Shown here piece by piece: positions 1-4,638 of a stretch of DNA of 6,270 nt (the stretch's first letter is position 1; the number at the start of each line of letters is the position of its first letter). A model generated the notes under the pieces. It saw only the letters and a list, made by a program, of their open reading frames with translations. It was not told where the DNA came from and did no database searches. Source of the stretch: an uncultured Eubacteriales bacterium (lineage in GTDB: Bacteria > Bacillota > Clostridia > Oscillospirales > CAG-272). Position numbers and translations under genes: made by a program. The stretch is from assembly GCA_934477985.1 (NCBI GenBank), contig CAKSOR010000168.1:1-6270 (forward strand). The letters run 5' to 3'.

Positions 1-311
1 TGCCGTTCCTTGCCGAGAATGTCGTTGACGGCTGCGCGAAGGAGATCTGCGAGGAAAAGGGTGCGAGTGCAATCAGTGCCTTTCTGCCGTTCATGTCAGA
101 TGATTGCGTCGCTGAGATTGCCGGAAAAGAGCTTGAGAAGAGCGGTGTAAGCGCCATCAGCTGTCTTTTGCCGTTCATGGATGAGGACGTTATCGGCAAA
201 CTCGCTGAGAAGGAACTCGCGAAGAACGGGCTCGCGAATATAAAGATTCTCGCGCCCTTCATGGATGATGACTCGCTCAACAAGCTGGTCATGAAGCTGC
301 TGAGAAAGTAG
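1..311 (+). CDS. C-terminal part of a 28-residue tandem-repeat protein (5' end outside window)
   Basis: The open frame enters from the left edge (first full codon at base 3) and ends at TAG 309-311, giving 102 visible residues. These are three full 28-residue repeats and an 18-residue partial one. Each starts with P-F-(L/M), then an acidic patch (AEN, SDD, DED, DDD), an amphipathic helix rich in K/E/L, a central Gly at repeat position 20, and a closing hydrophobic stretch such as SAISAFL. The pattern suggests an all-helical solenoid or a chain of short helical hairpins. The last repeat stops after its first helix and ends basic (MKLLRK), so this looks like a natural C-terminus. The gene ends 11 bases before a strong terminator, so it is the last gene of its transcript. 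I do not recognise a named family and assign no function; the N-terminal domain that would decide it lies outside the window. An ATG at 93 is an internal repeat methionine, not the start. Confidence 0.8.
   Translation, partial: PFLAENVVDGCAKEICEEKGASAISAFLPFMSDDCVAEIAGKELEKSGVSAISCLLPFMDEDVIGKLAEKELAKNGLANIKILAPFMDDDSLNKLVMKLLRK
3..308 (+). repeat. 84-bp coding tandem repeats (3.6 copies)
   Basis: The units are 3-86, 87-170, 171-254 and a partial unit at 255-308. All are in frame, and each begins CCGTTC or CCCTTC followed by CTT or ATG. They are conserved more at protein than at DNA level, which points to old duplications kept by selection rather than a recent array. Confidence 0.8.
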
Positions 312-322
312 GTCAGACAGAC

Positions 323-352
323 AAAAAGCGTTCGCCGCGCGGACGCTTTTTT
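323..352 (+). terminator. Intrinsic terminator after the repeat-protein gene
   Basis: Bases 323-334 pair with 340-351 in a 12-bp stem with one G-T wobble and a 5-nt loop (CCGCG). The left arm starts with five A and the right arm ends in six T (347-352), so the site could also work on the opposite strand. It lies directly after the stop at 311 and isolates the upstream gene from the MATE gene. Confidence 0.88.
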
Positions 353-403
353 GGTTCGAGTTTACCGCCGGTTTACAATCACCTAACAATTTCCCTGCGC
401 GGA

Positions 404-420
404 TATGATATAATTATATG
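404..420 (+). promoter_or_regulatory. Extended -10 promoter for the MATE gene
   Basis: TGATATAAT at 406-414 is a perfect extended -10 (TGnTATAAT). No good -35 lies 16-18 bases upstream; TTTACA at 372-377 is too far away (31 bases). The extended -10 would compensate for this. The expected start of transcription is near 421, giving a leader of about 26 nt with a GGAGA ribosome site at 433-437. The -10 overlaps a 12-bp palindrome, ATATAATTATAT (408-419), which may simply be AT-rich promoter sequence. Confidence 0.65.
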
Positions 421-446
421 ATAACCACACACGGAGAACTCGGAAA

Positions 447-1853
447 ATGGAAAAGACAAGAACAAAGCAGAATATAACCGAACAGCTCGATCACGGAAAG
501 ATCTTCCCGCTGATCGTGAAGCTCTCGATTCCGGCTGTCTTCGCGCAGCTGATCACCTTTCTCTACAACATCGTCGACCGCATGTATGTCGCGAAGATCG
601 CCGACGTCGGCATGGACGCGCTCGCGGCGCTCGGAATCGTCCTGCCGATAACTCTTATAATGCAGGCTTTCGCCGACCTCATCGGGCTCGGCGGCGCGCC
701 CAGAGCCGGAATAAAGATGGGCGAGGGCAACAGGGAAGAGGCAAACCACATCTTCAATACGGCTTTCCTGCTTCTGACGATGATTGGAGTCGTGATCGCG
801 GCGGGGGCGTTCATCTTCGCAAGGCAGATAATCATCGCGTTCGGCTGTCCGCCCAGCGCGCTTGAATACGCCGTGTCCTACCTGAAGATTTACGCCTGCG
901 GCACGCTTTTCACGATGATGGCGCACGGACTTAATCCCTTCATACTGACGCAGGGCTATTCTCTCGTCGCGATGGGCTCGGTGCTGCTCGGAGCGGTCAT
1001 GAACATAATCCTCGACCCGATATTCATCTTCGCGCTCGGAATGGGAGTCGCGGGCTCGAGTCTCGCGACGGTCATCTCGCAGTTCTGCTCGTTCGGATGC
1101 GTGATCGGATTCTTCTTCACGAAGGCGAGCCTGTTCCATTTCAGCCTGACCAGACTTTCGGCGTCACGGATAATGAATATAGTCTCGCTCGGCTTCACGC
1201 CGTTTGTCATGACGATAACCGAGTGCGCGATACAGGTCGTCTTCAACATCAACCTCAACCGCTCGACCGGCGGAGACCGCGATTACACGGCGGCGCTGAC
1301 CGTCATGCTCAGCGCGTTGCAGCTGATCTCGCTTCCGCTGAACGGACTCGGAAACGGCGTCCAGCCGTTTGTCAGCTACAACTACGGCAAGGGCGACGAG
1401 GAGCGGCTGAAAAAGGGCATCAGATACGTGACGATCATCGCGTTCTGTTTCTGCGTGTCGATCTGGACGCTTTCGATGACGAATCCGACGATCTACGCGC
1501 GGCTCTTCTCGGCGAACGAGGCGGTGACCGGAATCGTCAGGAGCTATTGCCCGCTCTTTCTTATGGGCTCGATAATGTTCTTTGTGCAGATGACCTTGCA
1601 GAACGTGAACGTCGCGCTCGGGCAGGCAAAATCGGCGCTTATACTCGCTGTGACACGCAAGGTCGTTATCCTCATCCCGCTCTGCTTCATACTCACGAAC
1701 GCGCTCGGCTTCAAGGGCGTCTACATGTCGGAGGGCATCGCCGATCTCACCGCCGGGCTGATAACCGCGACCGTGATATTCACGAGCTTTCCGATAATAT
1801 TCAGAAAACGCGCCGAGGAGGTGAAGCGCGCCGCGAAAGGAGACAATTCATGA
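447..1853 (+). CDS. MATE family multidrug/metabolite efflux transporter (MepA-like)
   Basis: This gene encodes a 468-residue integral membrane antiporter of the MATE family, which exports cationic drugs, dyes or metabolites in exchange for Na+ or H+. Alternating hydrophobic segments along the whole length fit the usual 12 helices in two related halves. Family signatures are present: the N-terminal helix with IPAVFAQLITFLYNIVDRMYV (residues 28-48), the first-half motif NIILDPIFIF (186-195) followed by GMGVAGSSLATVISQ, and the second-half motif QPFVSYNYGKGDEERLKK (306-323). Length matches full-size MATE proteins (about 450-470). The C-terminus is a basic cytoplasmic tail. The start at 447 is supported by GGAGA at 433-437, 9 bases upstream. 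MepA-like is a family-level call; the substrate is unknown. The gene has its own promoter, and its stop codon overlaps a short ORF start at 1850. A long overlapping + strand frame (1097-1888) is a shadow. Confidence 0.95.
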   Translation: MEKTRTKQNITEQLDHGKIFPLIVKLSIPAVFAQLITFLYNIVDRMYVAKIADVGMDALAALGIVLPITLIMQAFADLIGLGGAPRAGIKMGEGNREEANHIFNTAFLLLTMIGVVIAAGAFIFARQIIIAFGCPPSALEYAVSYLKIYACGTLFTMMAHGLNPFILTQGYSLVAMGSVLLGAVMNIILDPIFIFALGMGVAGSSLATVISQFCSFGCVIGFFFTKASLFHFSLTRLSASRIMNIVSLGFTPFVMTITECAIQVVFNINLNRSTGGDRDYTAALTVMLSALQLISLPLNGLGNGVQPFVSYNYGKGDEERLKKGIRYVTIIAFCFCVSIWTLSMTNPTIYARLFSANEAVTGIVRSYCPLFLMGSIMFFVQMTLQNVNVALGQAKSALILAVTRKVVILIPLCFILTNALGFKGVYMSEGIADLTAGLITATVIFTSFPIIFRKRAEEVKRAAKGDNS

Positions 1854-1888
1854 ATTCTCCGTTTCGATGGCAGACCGTCGTCCGATAA
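1836..1888 (+). pseudogene. Coupled start with only 12 codons: probable remnant of a lost downstream gene
   Basis: An AAAGGAG ribosome site (1836-1842) stands 7 bases before ATG 1850-1852, which overlaps the MATE stop TGA 1851-1853 as ATGA. This is the typical join to a translationally coupled second gene. The frame encodes only MNSPFRWQTVVR before TAA at 1886-1888. A signal this well placed in front of so short a peptide suggests that the body of the gene was deleted or interrupted. The stop falls inside the left arm of an imperfect inverted repeat (1883-1900), which could mark the break. It could also be a real 12-residue peptide or chance. The peptide is too short to assign to a family. 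Confidence 0.35.
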
Positions 1889-1930
1889 CGCCATCCGGAC
1901 CATGACGCGCCAGCTAAAGGCGTGACCGAC

Positions 1931-1984
1931 TGAAAAAGCGCGAAAAAATCCCGCGATTCACCGCGTATTTTCGTCGATTTTTCA
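1931..1984 (+). terminator. Imperfect long inverted repeat, probable terminator of the MATE transcript
   Basis: Three nested pairings can form. TGAAAAA (1931-1937) pairs with TTTTTCA (1978-1984), CGAAAA (1941-1946) with TTTTCG (1968-1973), and CGCG (1952-1955) with CGCG (1962-1965). The right arm supplies T-runs. The structure is interrupted by internal loops, so it is weaker than the terminator at 323-352. Because both arms are A/T tracts it could work in either direction. It sits between the MATE gene and the next promoter, where a terminator is expected. Confidence 0.45.
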
Positions 1985-1996
1985 CTCCCGCGGGGG

Positions 1997-2025
1997 TTGA
2001 CATTTGCCCCCGCCTGTGGTATAAT
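1997..2025 (+). promoter_or_regulatory. Consensus SigA-type promoter for the methyltransferase cluster
   Basis: TTGACA (1997-2002) and TATAAT (2020-2025) are both exact consensus with a 17-base spacer, and TG at 2017-2018 adds an extended -10. Transcription should start near 2032. The -35 sits inside an inverted repeat, CGGGGG (1991-1996) and CCCCCG (2007-2012), which could be an operator or could block or modulate polymerase access. So perfect a promoter usually needs a repressor or downstream attenuation to be controllable. It is the only convincing promoter seen upstream of the genes from 2277 onward. Confidence 0.88.
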
Positions 2026-2045
2026 TTTAATGTGAGAAATATCTG

Positions 2046-2067
2046 AAGCCGCCTTGGCGCGGCTTTT
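2046..2067 (+). terminator. Terminator-like hairpin just after the cluster promoter
   Basis: AAGCCGC (2046-2052) pairs with GCGGCTT (2059-2065) around a 6-nt loop, followed by two more T (a TTTT run 2064-2067, then A). The T-run is short, so termination would be partial. It would cut transcripts after about 35 nt. It may instead be a 5' stabilising hairpin. Confidence 0.35.
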
Positions 2068-2121
2068 AGACCGGATGGCGGTTAGCGTTAACTAACTGGC
2101 TGGCGCTCACAGACAAAGCAT

Positions 2122-2280
2122 ATGCCGGACGCGGCGCGGCTGTCTTTAGCGTGCGGCGCTTCTGATATGAGCCCGCGTCGCCTGATTTCATGCCGGGGCA
2201 GGGTTCGGGCGCCGCTGTTCATCCGGATGTCAGCGAACGCGGTTTTCACGAATAAATTTCCGACGGAGGGATCGAAATGA
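2122..2280 (+). CDS. Possible 52-residue leader ORF overlapping the methyltransferase start
   Basis: The frame runs from ATG 2122 to TGA 2278-2280 and ends as ATGA on the start codon of the methyltransferase gene (2277), an arrangement typical of translational coupling. Against it, no Shine-Dalgarno sequence precedes 2122, the peptide (starting MPDAARLSLACGASDMSPRR) is rich in Arg, Ala and Ser like most out-of-frame readings of GC-rich DNA, and I recognise no family. It is most likely chance, but because of its junction with the downstream gene it is recorded. Confidence 0.15.
   Translation: MPDAARLSLACGASDMSPRRLISCRGRVRAPLFIRMSANAVFTNKFPTEGSK
2212..2246 (+). promoter_or_regulatory. Mutually exclusive hairpins upstream of the methyltransferase ribosome site
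   Basis: One fold pairs CCGC-GTTC (2212-2215, 2217-2220) with GAAC-GCGG (2235-2242) and is followed directly by TTTT (2243-2246), like a terminator. A competing fold pairs CGCTG (2213-2217) with CAGCG (2231-2235), with CAT/ATG stacked inside around CCGG. The two share bases and cannot coexist, as in an attenuator. The ribosome site GGAGGG (2265-2270) lies just downstream. No ligand or leader-peptide logic is apparent. Confidence 0.3.
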
Positions 2281-3068
2281 GTGAGAAAATCACACTTCCG
2301 GGAGTTCCCGGGACTATGCTGCAAACGCTTTTTGCCCGCGCGCTCGAGACGAAGACGCGCGGCGCGATAAAGGACGAAAAAGCCGTTGAGCTCGTCGATA
2401 AACTCGACTACGATTTCACGCTCGCGAAAAAGGACGCCGCGATGCGAAGCGGCGTTATCGCGCGGACGATAGTCCTCGACCGGCTGGTCAGCGAGTATCT
2501 GAAGGCTCACCCCGGCGCGGTCGTCGTGAATATCGCCTGCGGGCTCGACACCCGCTTTGACCGGATGAGCGGCTACTCGCACTGGTACGAGCTCGACCTG
2601 CCCGAGACAATCGCGGTGCGCGAGAAGCTGCTTCCGGCGTCCGGAAACGAGTCGCTGATCGCGATGTCGGCGACCGACGACTGGGGCGGGTTGATAAAGG
2701 AGACCGGAGTTCCCGCGCTCGTCATCATCGAGGGGCTGACGATGTACCTCGACGGGAGCGATGTGAAGCGGATATTCGGGGTGATCGCGAAACGCTTTGA
2801 CGACGCTCTGACGTTTTGCGAGGTCATGAACCCGACCGTCGTGAAGCACTTTAAGGAGAAGTCGATCGAGGGCAGCGGAGCTGAGTTCAACTGGGGCGTG
2901 AAGGACGGTAAGACTCTCGCGGCGATGCTTCCCGGCTTTGAGTTCGTCGGTGAGCACAGTCTCGTCGAGGGAATGGCGGTCTTCGCGCCGATCTACAGGC
3001 TGCTCGGAAAGATCGCGCCTGTCCGCAATATATCGAACCGGATAATCATGCTGAGGAGGGAAATGTGA
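2277..3068 (+). CDS. LCM/PPM1/TcmP-type SAM-dependent methyltransferase
   Basis: This 263-residue protein belongs to the leucine carboxyl methyltransferase-like (PPM1/LCM/TcmP) branch of class I SAM methyltransferases, whose members methylate carboxyl or hydroxyl groups of proteins or polyketide-like small molecules. The SAM-binding motif I is VVNIACGLDTRFDRM (residues 83-97) with the branch's typical G-L-D-T-R. YELDLPE (104-110) matches the acidic post-I motif that contacts the ribose, and IIEGLTMYL (150-158) is the family's E-G-L-x-x-Y-L signature. The length is near normal. The N-terminal region (TKTRGAIKDEKAVELVDKLD, 26-45) fits the family's helical lid. The start is set by GGAGGG at 2265-2270, 6 bases upstream. 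It is the first gene of the cluster, behind a consensus promoter and long leader. In bacteria this family acts mostly on secondary metabolites, so the eukaryotic PP2A role should not be assumed; the substrate here is unknown. Confidence 0.92.
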   Translation: MSEKITLPGVPGTMLQTLFARALETKTRGAIKDEKAVELVDKLDYDFTLAKKDAAMRSGVIARTIVLDRLVSEYLKAHPGAVVVNIACGLDTRFDRMSGYSHWYELDLPETIAVREKLLPASGNESLIAMSATDDWGGLIKETGVPALVIIEGLTMYLDGSDVKRIFGVIAKRFDDALTFCEVMNPTVVKHFKEKSIEGSGAEFNWGVKDGKTLAAMLPGFEFVGEHSLVEGMAVFAPIYRLLGKIAPVRNISNRIIMLRREM

Positions 3069-3674
3069 ATGGGTTTCTTCGATAACACCCGCAAGCCGAC
3101 CGGGCTTGGCGGGAAGGTCATGGTCTCGCTGATGAACAGCGGTCACGCGGCGCTCGCCGACTGGGGGCTCGGAGCGCTCGGAATCCCTGACGGCGCGCGG
3201 ATACTCGACTGTGGCTGCGGCGGCGGCGCGAACATCGCCAAGCTGCTTAAAGAGCATCCCGACGCGAATGTCATAGGCGTCGACTACTCGGACGTCAGCG
3301 TCGGAAAGTCTGAGAGCCTGAATAAAGCGGCGATTGACGCCGGACGCTGCGAGATAATTGAAGCGAGCGTTTCGGAGCTTCCTTTTGAAAACGCGCGGTT
3401 CGATATTGTCACGGCGTTCGAGACGGTCTACTTCTGGCAGGATCTCGAGAAGTGCTTCGGCGAGGTCTTCCGCGTGCTGAAGCCGGACGGGACGTTCTTC
3501 ATCTGCAATGAGTGTTGCGGCGCGCCGAAGGGTGAGAAGTGGACGAGGATAATCGGCGGAATGCGTGTATACGATGAAAAAGCGCTCCGGGCGGCGCTTG
3601 AGTCGGTCGGATTCAGCGGGATAAAGACCGAAAAGAACGAGCGCGGCTGGATACGCGTGACCGCGCGGAAATAA
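3069..3674 (+). CDS. Class I SAM-dependent methyltransferase (Methyltransf_11/25 type)
   Basis: This 201-residue protein is a single Rossmann-fold methyltransferase domain. Motif I is ILDCGCGGGANI (45-56), the post-I acidic residue is in VIGVDYS (68-74), motif II is FDIVTAFETVYFW (111-123) and motif III is VLKPDGTFFI (136-145). This order and the E-T-V-Y-F-W stretch are typical of small Firmicutes methyltransferases acting on small molecules. The N-terminal helices (1-40) would cap the active site. The ATG follows the previous stop with no intervening base, and its ribosome site AGGAGGG (3054-3060) lies in the last codons of the upstream gene, so the two are almost surely co-transcribed and coupled. 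It is unlike the first methyltransferase, so the pair is not a recent duplication. The substrate cannot be inferred. Confidence 0.92.
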   Translation: MGFFDNTRKPTGLGGKVMVSLMNSGHAALADWGLGALGIPDGARILDCGCGGGANIAKLLKEHPDANVIGVDYSDVSVGKSESLNKAAIDAGRCEIIEASVSELPFENARFDIVTAFETVYFWQDLEKCFGEVFRVLKPDGTFFICNECCGAPKGEKWTRIIGGMRVYDEKALRAALESVGFSGIKTEKNERGWIRVTARK

Positions 3675-3694
3675 TTCAGGAATTAGCTGAATTA
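3672..3694. repeat. 8-bp inverted repeat starting in the methyltransferase stop codon
   Basis: TAATTCAG (3672-3679) pairs with CTGAATTA (3687-3694) across a 7-nt loop (GAATTAG). The left arm includes the TAA stop codon. No T-run follows, so it is not a standard terminator; it may protect the 3' end of the upstream message or be a protein site. Confidence 0.5.
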
Positions 3695-3699
3695 ATGGA

Positions 3700-3715
3700 G
3701 TTTTCACGTGAAAAC
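3700..3715. promoter_or_regulatory. Perfect 16-bp palindrome, candidate operator, with a third half-site
   Basis: GTTTTCACGTGAAAAC is a perfect 16-bp palindrome in the 82-bp gap before the MBL gene. The half-site GTTTTC recurs at 3730-3735, so GAAAAC (3710-3715) could pair with either copy in RNA. As DNA it has the size and symmetry of a dimeric repressor site. No convincing promoter is visible in this gap, so its target promoter is unclear. No regulator gene is in the window. Confidence 0.5.
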
Positions 3716-3756
3716 AACCTTAAATCAGCGTTTTCTCAGAGAGTGAGGAAGGGAAA

Positions 3757-4638
3757 ATGTCAAGGAAAGCTACCGAGTTCCAGAAAAAGGAAATGAGCAG
3801 GATGTACCGCGGCAAGCAGATTTTCAAGCCGCTGAACACCGGATGGATAGACGAAAACGTCGCCTGCGTGCGCGAGTGGGTCGCGAATATCTTCTTCTAC
3901 AAAAAGGGCGATACGACGATAATGATCGACGCGGGCTACAACTACGACCGGCTCGAGGAGAAGATGGGCTGGCTCGGGATCGACCCGAAGAGCGTGAATG
4001 ACATTCTGATAACTCACCAGGACACCGACCACGTCGGCGCGGTCGAGGCTGACAGCCCCGGGCTTTTCAAAAAGGCGAAGCTCTGTATCGGCGAGATCGA
4101 GGACAATTATCTGACCGGAAAGACCCGCCGCAGGGTCATTTACCACCTCTACAAGCTGCCGCGGGTCACGATAAACAACAAGAAGCGGCTCGTGAAGGAC
4201 GGGGAGACGCTGCGGATAGGCGATATAAAGATCCACTGCTTCCTTGTTCCCGGGCACACCTGGGGGCACATGGTCTATCTTATCGACGACAAATATCTCT
4301 TCACCGGTGACACGCTCTGGTTCGGCGCGGACGGCGGCTACAGCTTCATCTCGGCGCTCGCCGAGGACAACAAGCTCGCGGTGAGGTCGCTCGGAATTCT
4401 CGAGTCAAAGCTGAAAAAGCTCGGTGTGAAGCTGCTCTTCATCACCGGACACACCGGCTGGACAGACGATTTCGAATTCGCGTTCAGACACAAGGACAAG
4501 CTCTGCTCGCCGTTCAGCAGAAAGGTCAACGACCCGACCGCGCCTTATGACGCCTACGACGAGTCGGACGACACCGAGGAGAACACGAAGAAGGGCTTCC
4601 TCGGAAGGTGCTACGGAAGCGGGGCGGAGGTCAGATGA
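3757..4638 (+). CDS. MBL-fold metallo-hydrolase with HxDxDH metal motif
   Basis: This 293-residue protein has the metallo-beta-lactamase fold, a di-metal hydrolase superfamily acting on lactones, thioesters, phosphodiesters and others. The metal-binding elements are in order: ITHQDTDHVGAV with H87, D89, D91 and H92, PGHTWGH with H167, GDTLW with D185 and GHTGW with H232. The usual HxHxDH is here HxDxDH, so Asp takes the second histidine position; the other ligands are intact, so an active enzyme is still likely. An insert of about 65 residues (93-158) lies between motifs and may shape the substrate pocket. The last 45 residues (SPFSRKVNDP onward) are hydrophilic and acidic, with a basic end, and probably lie outside the fold. 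No signal peptide is seen, so it should be cytoplasmic. The start at 3757 is supported by GAGG/AAGGG at 3745-3753; M13 is an alternative start. Its stop overlaps the hydrolase start as ATGA. Confidence 0.93.
   Translation: MSRKATEFQKKEMSRMYRGKQIFKPLNTGWIDENVACVREWVANIFFYKKGDTTIMIDAGYNYDRLEEKMGWLGIDPKSVNDILITHQDTDHVGAVEADSPGLFKKAKLCIGEIEDNYLTGKTRRRVIYHLYKLPRVTINNKKRLVKDGETLRIGDIKIHCFLVPGHTWGHMVYLIDDKYLFTGDTLWFGADGGYSFISALAEDNKLAVRSLGILESKLKKLGVKLLFITGHTGWTDDFEFAFRHKDKLCSPFSRKVNDPTAPYDAYDESDDTEENTKKGFLGRCYGSGAEVR
4626..4637 (+). promoter_or_regulatory. Ribosome binding site and ATGA start that fix the hydrolase start
   Basis: GGAGG (4626-4630) stands 4 bases before ATG 4635-4637, which overlaps the MBL stop TGA 4636-4638. 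An in-frame ATG at 4608 would be 9 codons longer, but it lacks a ribosome site and would add an out-of-family MLRKRGGGQ extension, so 4635 is preferred. Confidence 0.8.

Larger units (their letters stand above)
1883..2087. repeat. Segment bounded by imperfect ~18-bp inverted repeats
   Basis: Bases 1883-1900 and the reverse complement of 2069-2087 agree at 16 of 19 aligned positions (two mismatches, one gap), with a perfect 10-bp core: CGCCATCCGG at 1889-1898 and CCGGATGGCG at 2071-2080. Between them lie a terminator-like inverted repeat and a consensus promoter. Size and ends resemble a MITE-like element, but I see no flanking target-site duplication, so the mobile nature is only a possibility. 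Confidence 0.3.
2032..2276 (+). other. Structured 5' leader of about 245 nt with no recognised riboswitch
   Basis: The stretch between the predicted transcription start and the first cluster gene is long for a Firmicutes mRNA leader. It contains several potential hairpins: 2046-2067 (7-bp stem then TTTT), 2079-2098 (7 bp with one wobble, loop CGTTAA), a longer-range pairing of GACGCGG (2128-2134) with CCGCGTC (2173-2179), and alternative hairpins at 2212-2246. I looked for conserved cores of common riboswitches, including SAM classes since the next genes are methyltransferases, and recognised none. GC richness makes some pairings likely by chance. A 52-codon ORF (2122-2280) crosses it. The intergenic gap as a whole (1854-2276) holds no other gene I can support. 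Confidence 0.45.

Noticed and set aside
1..311. CRISPR-like array from the regular 84-bp spacing
   Set aside because: The repeats are in frame and coding, diverge at the DNA level, and have no spacers.
372..414. TTTACA at 372-377 as -35 for TATAAT at 409-414
   Set aside because: The spacing is 31 bases, too long for a sigma-70-type promoter; the extended -10 explains the promoter better.
414..1139. 241-codon minus strand frame across the MATE start and promoter
   Set aside because: It is antisense to a clear membrane transporter, its composition is low-complexity charged, and it has no ribosome site.
1097..1888. 263-codon + strand frame overlapping the MATE gene
   Set aside because: It is an out-of-frame reading of the MATE gene with Arg/His/Asp-rich composition. 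Only its last 12 codons (from 1850) are of interest and are reported separately.
2032..2276. SAM riboswitch controlling the methyltransferases
   Set aside because: I could not find the conserved core sequences of SAM riboswitch classes; having methyltransferases downstream is not evidence alone.
2088..3707. Long open frame of 539 codons on the minus strand opposite both methyltransferases
   Set aside because: The + strand here encodes two methyltransferases with complete SAM motifs and good ribosome sites. The minus reading is rich in Arg, His and Asp, has no recognisable motifs, and is a side effect of GC-rich codon use.
4608..4634. Upstream ATG at 4608 as start of the alpha/beta hydrolase
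   Set aside because: No ribosome site precedes it, while ATG 4635 has GGAGG at proper spacing and the ATGA overlap.
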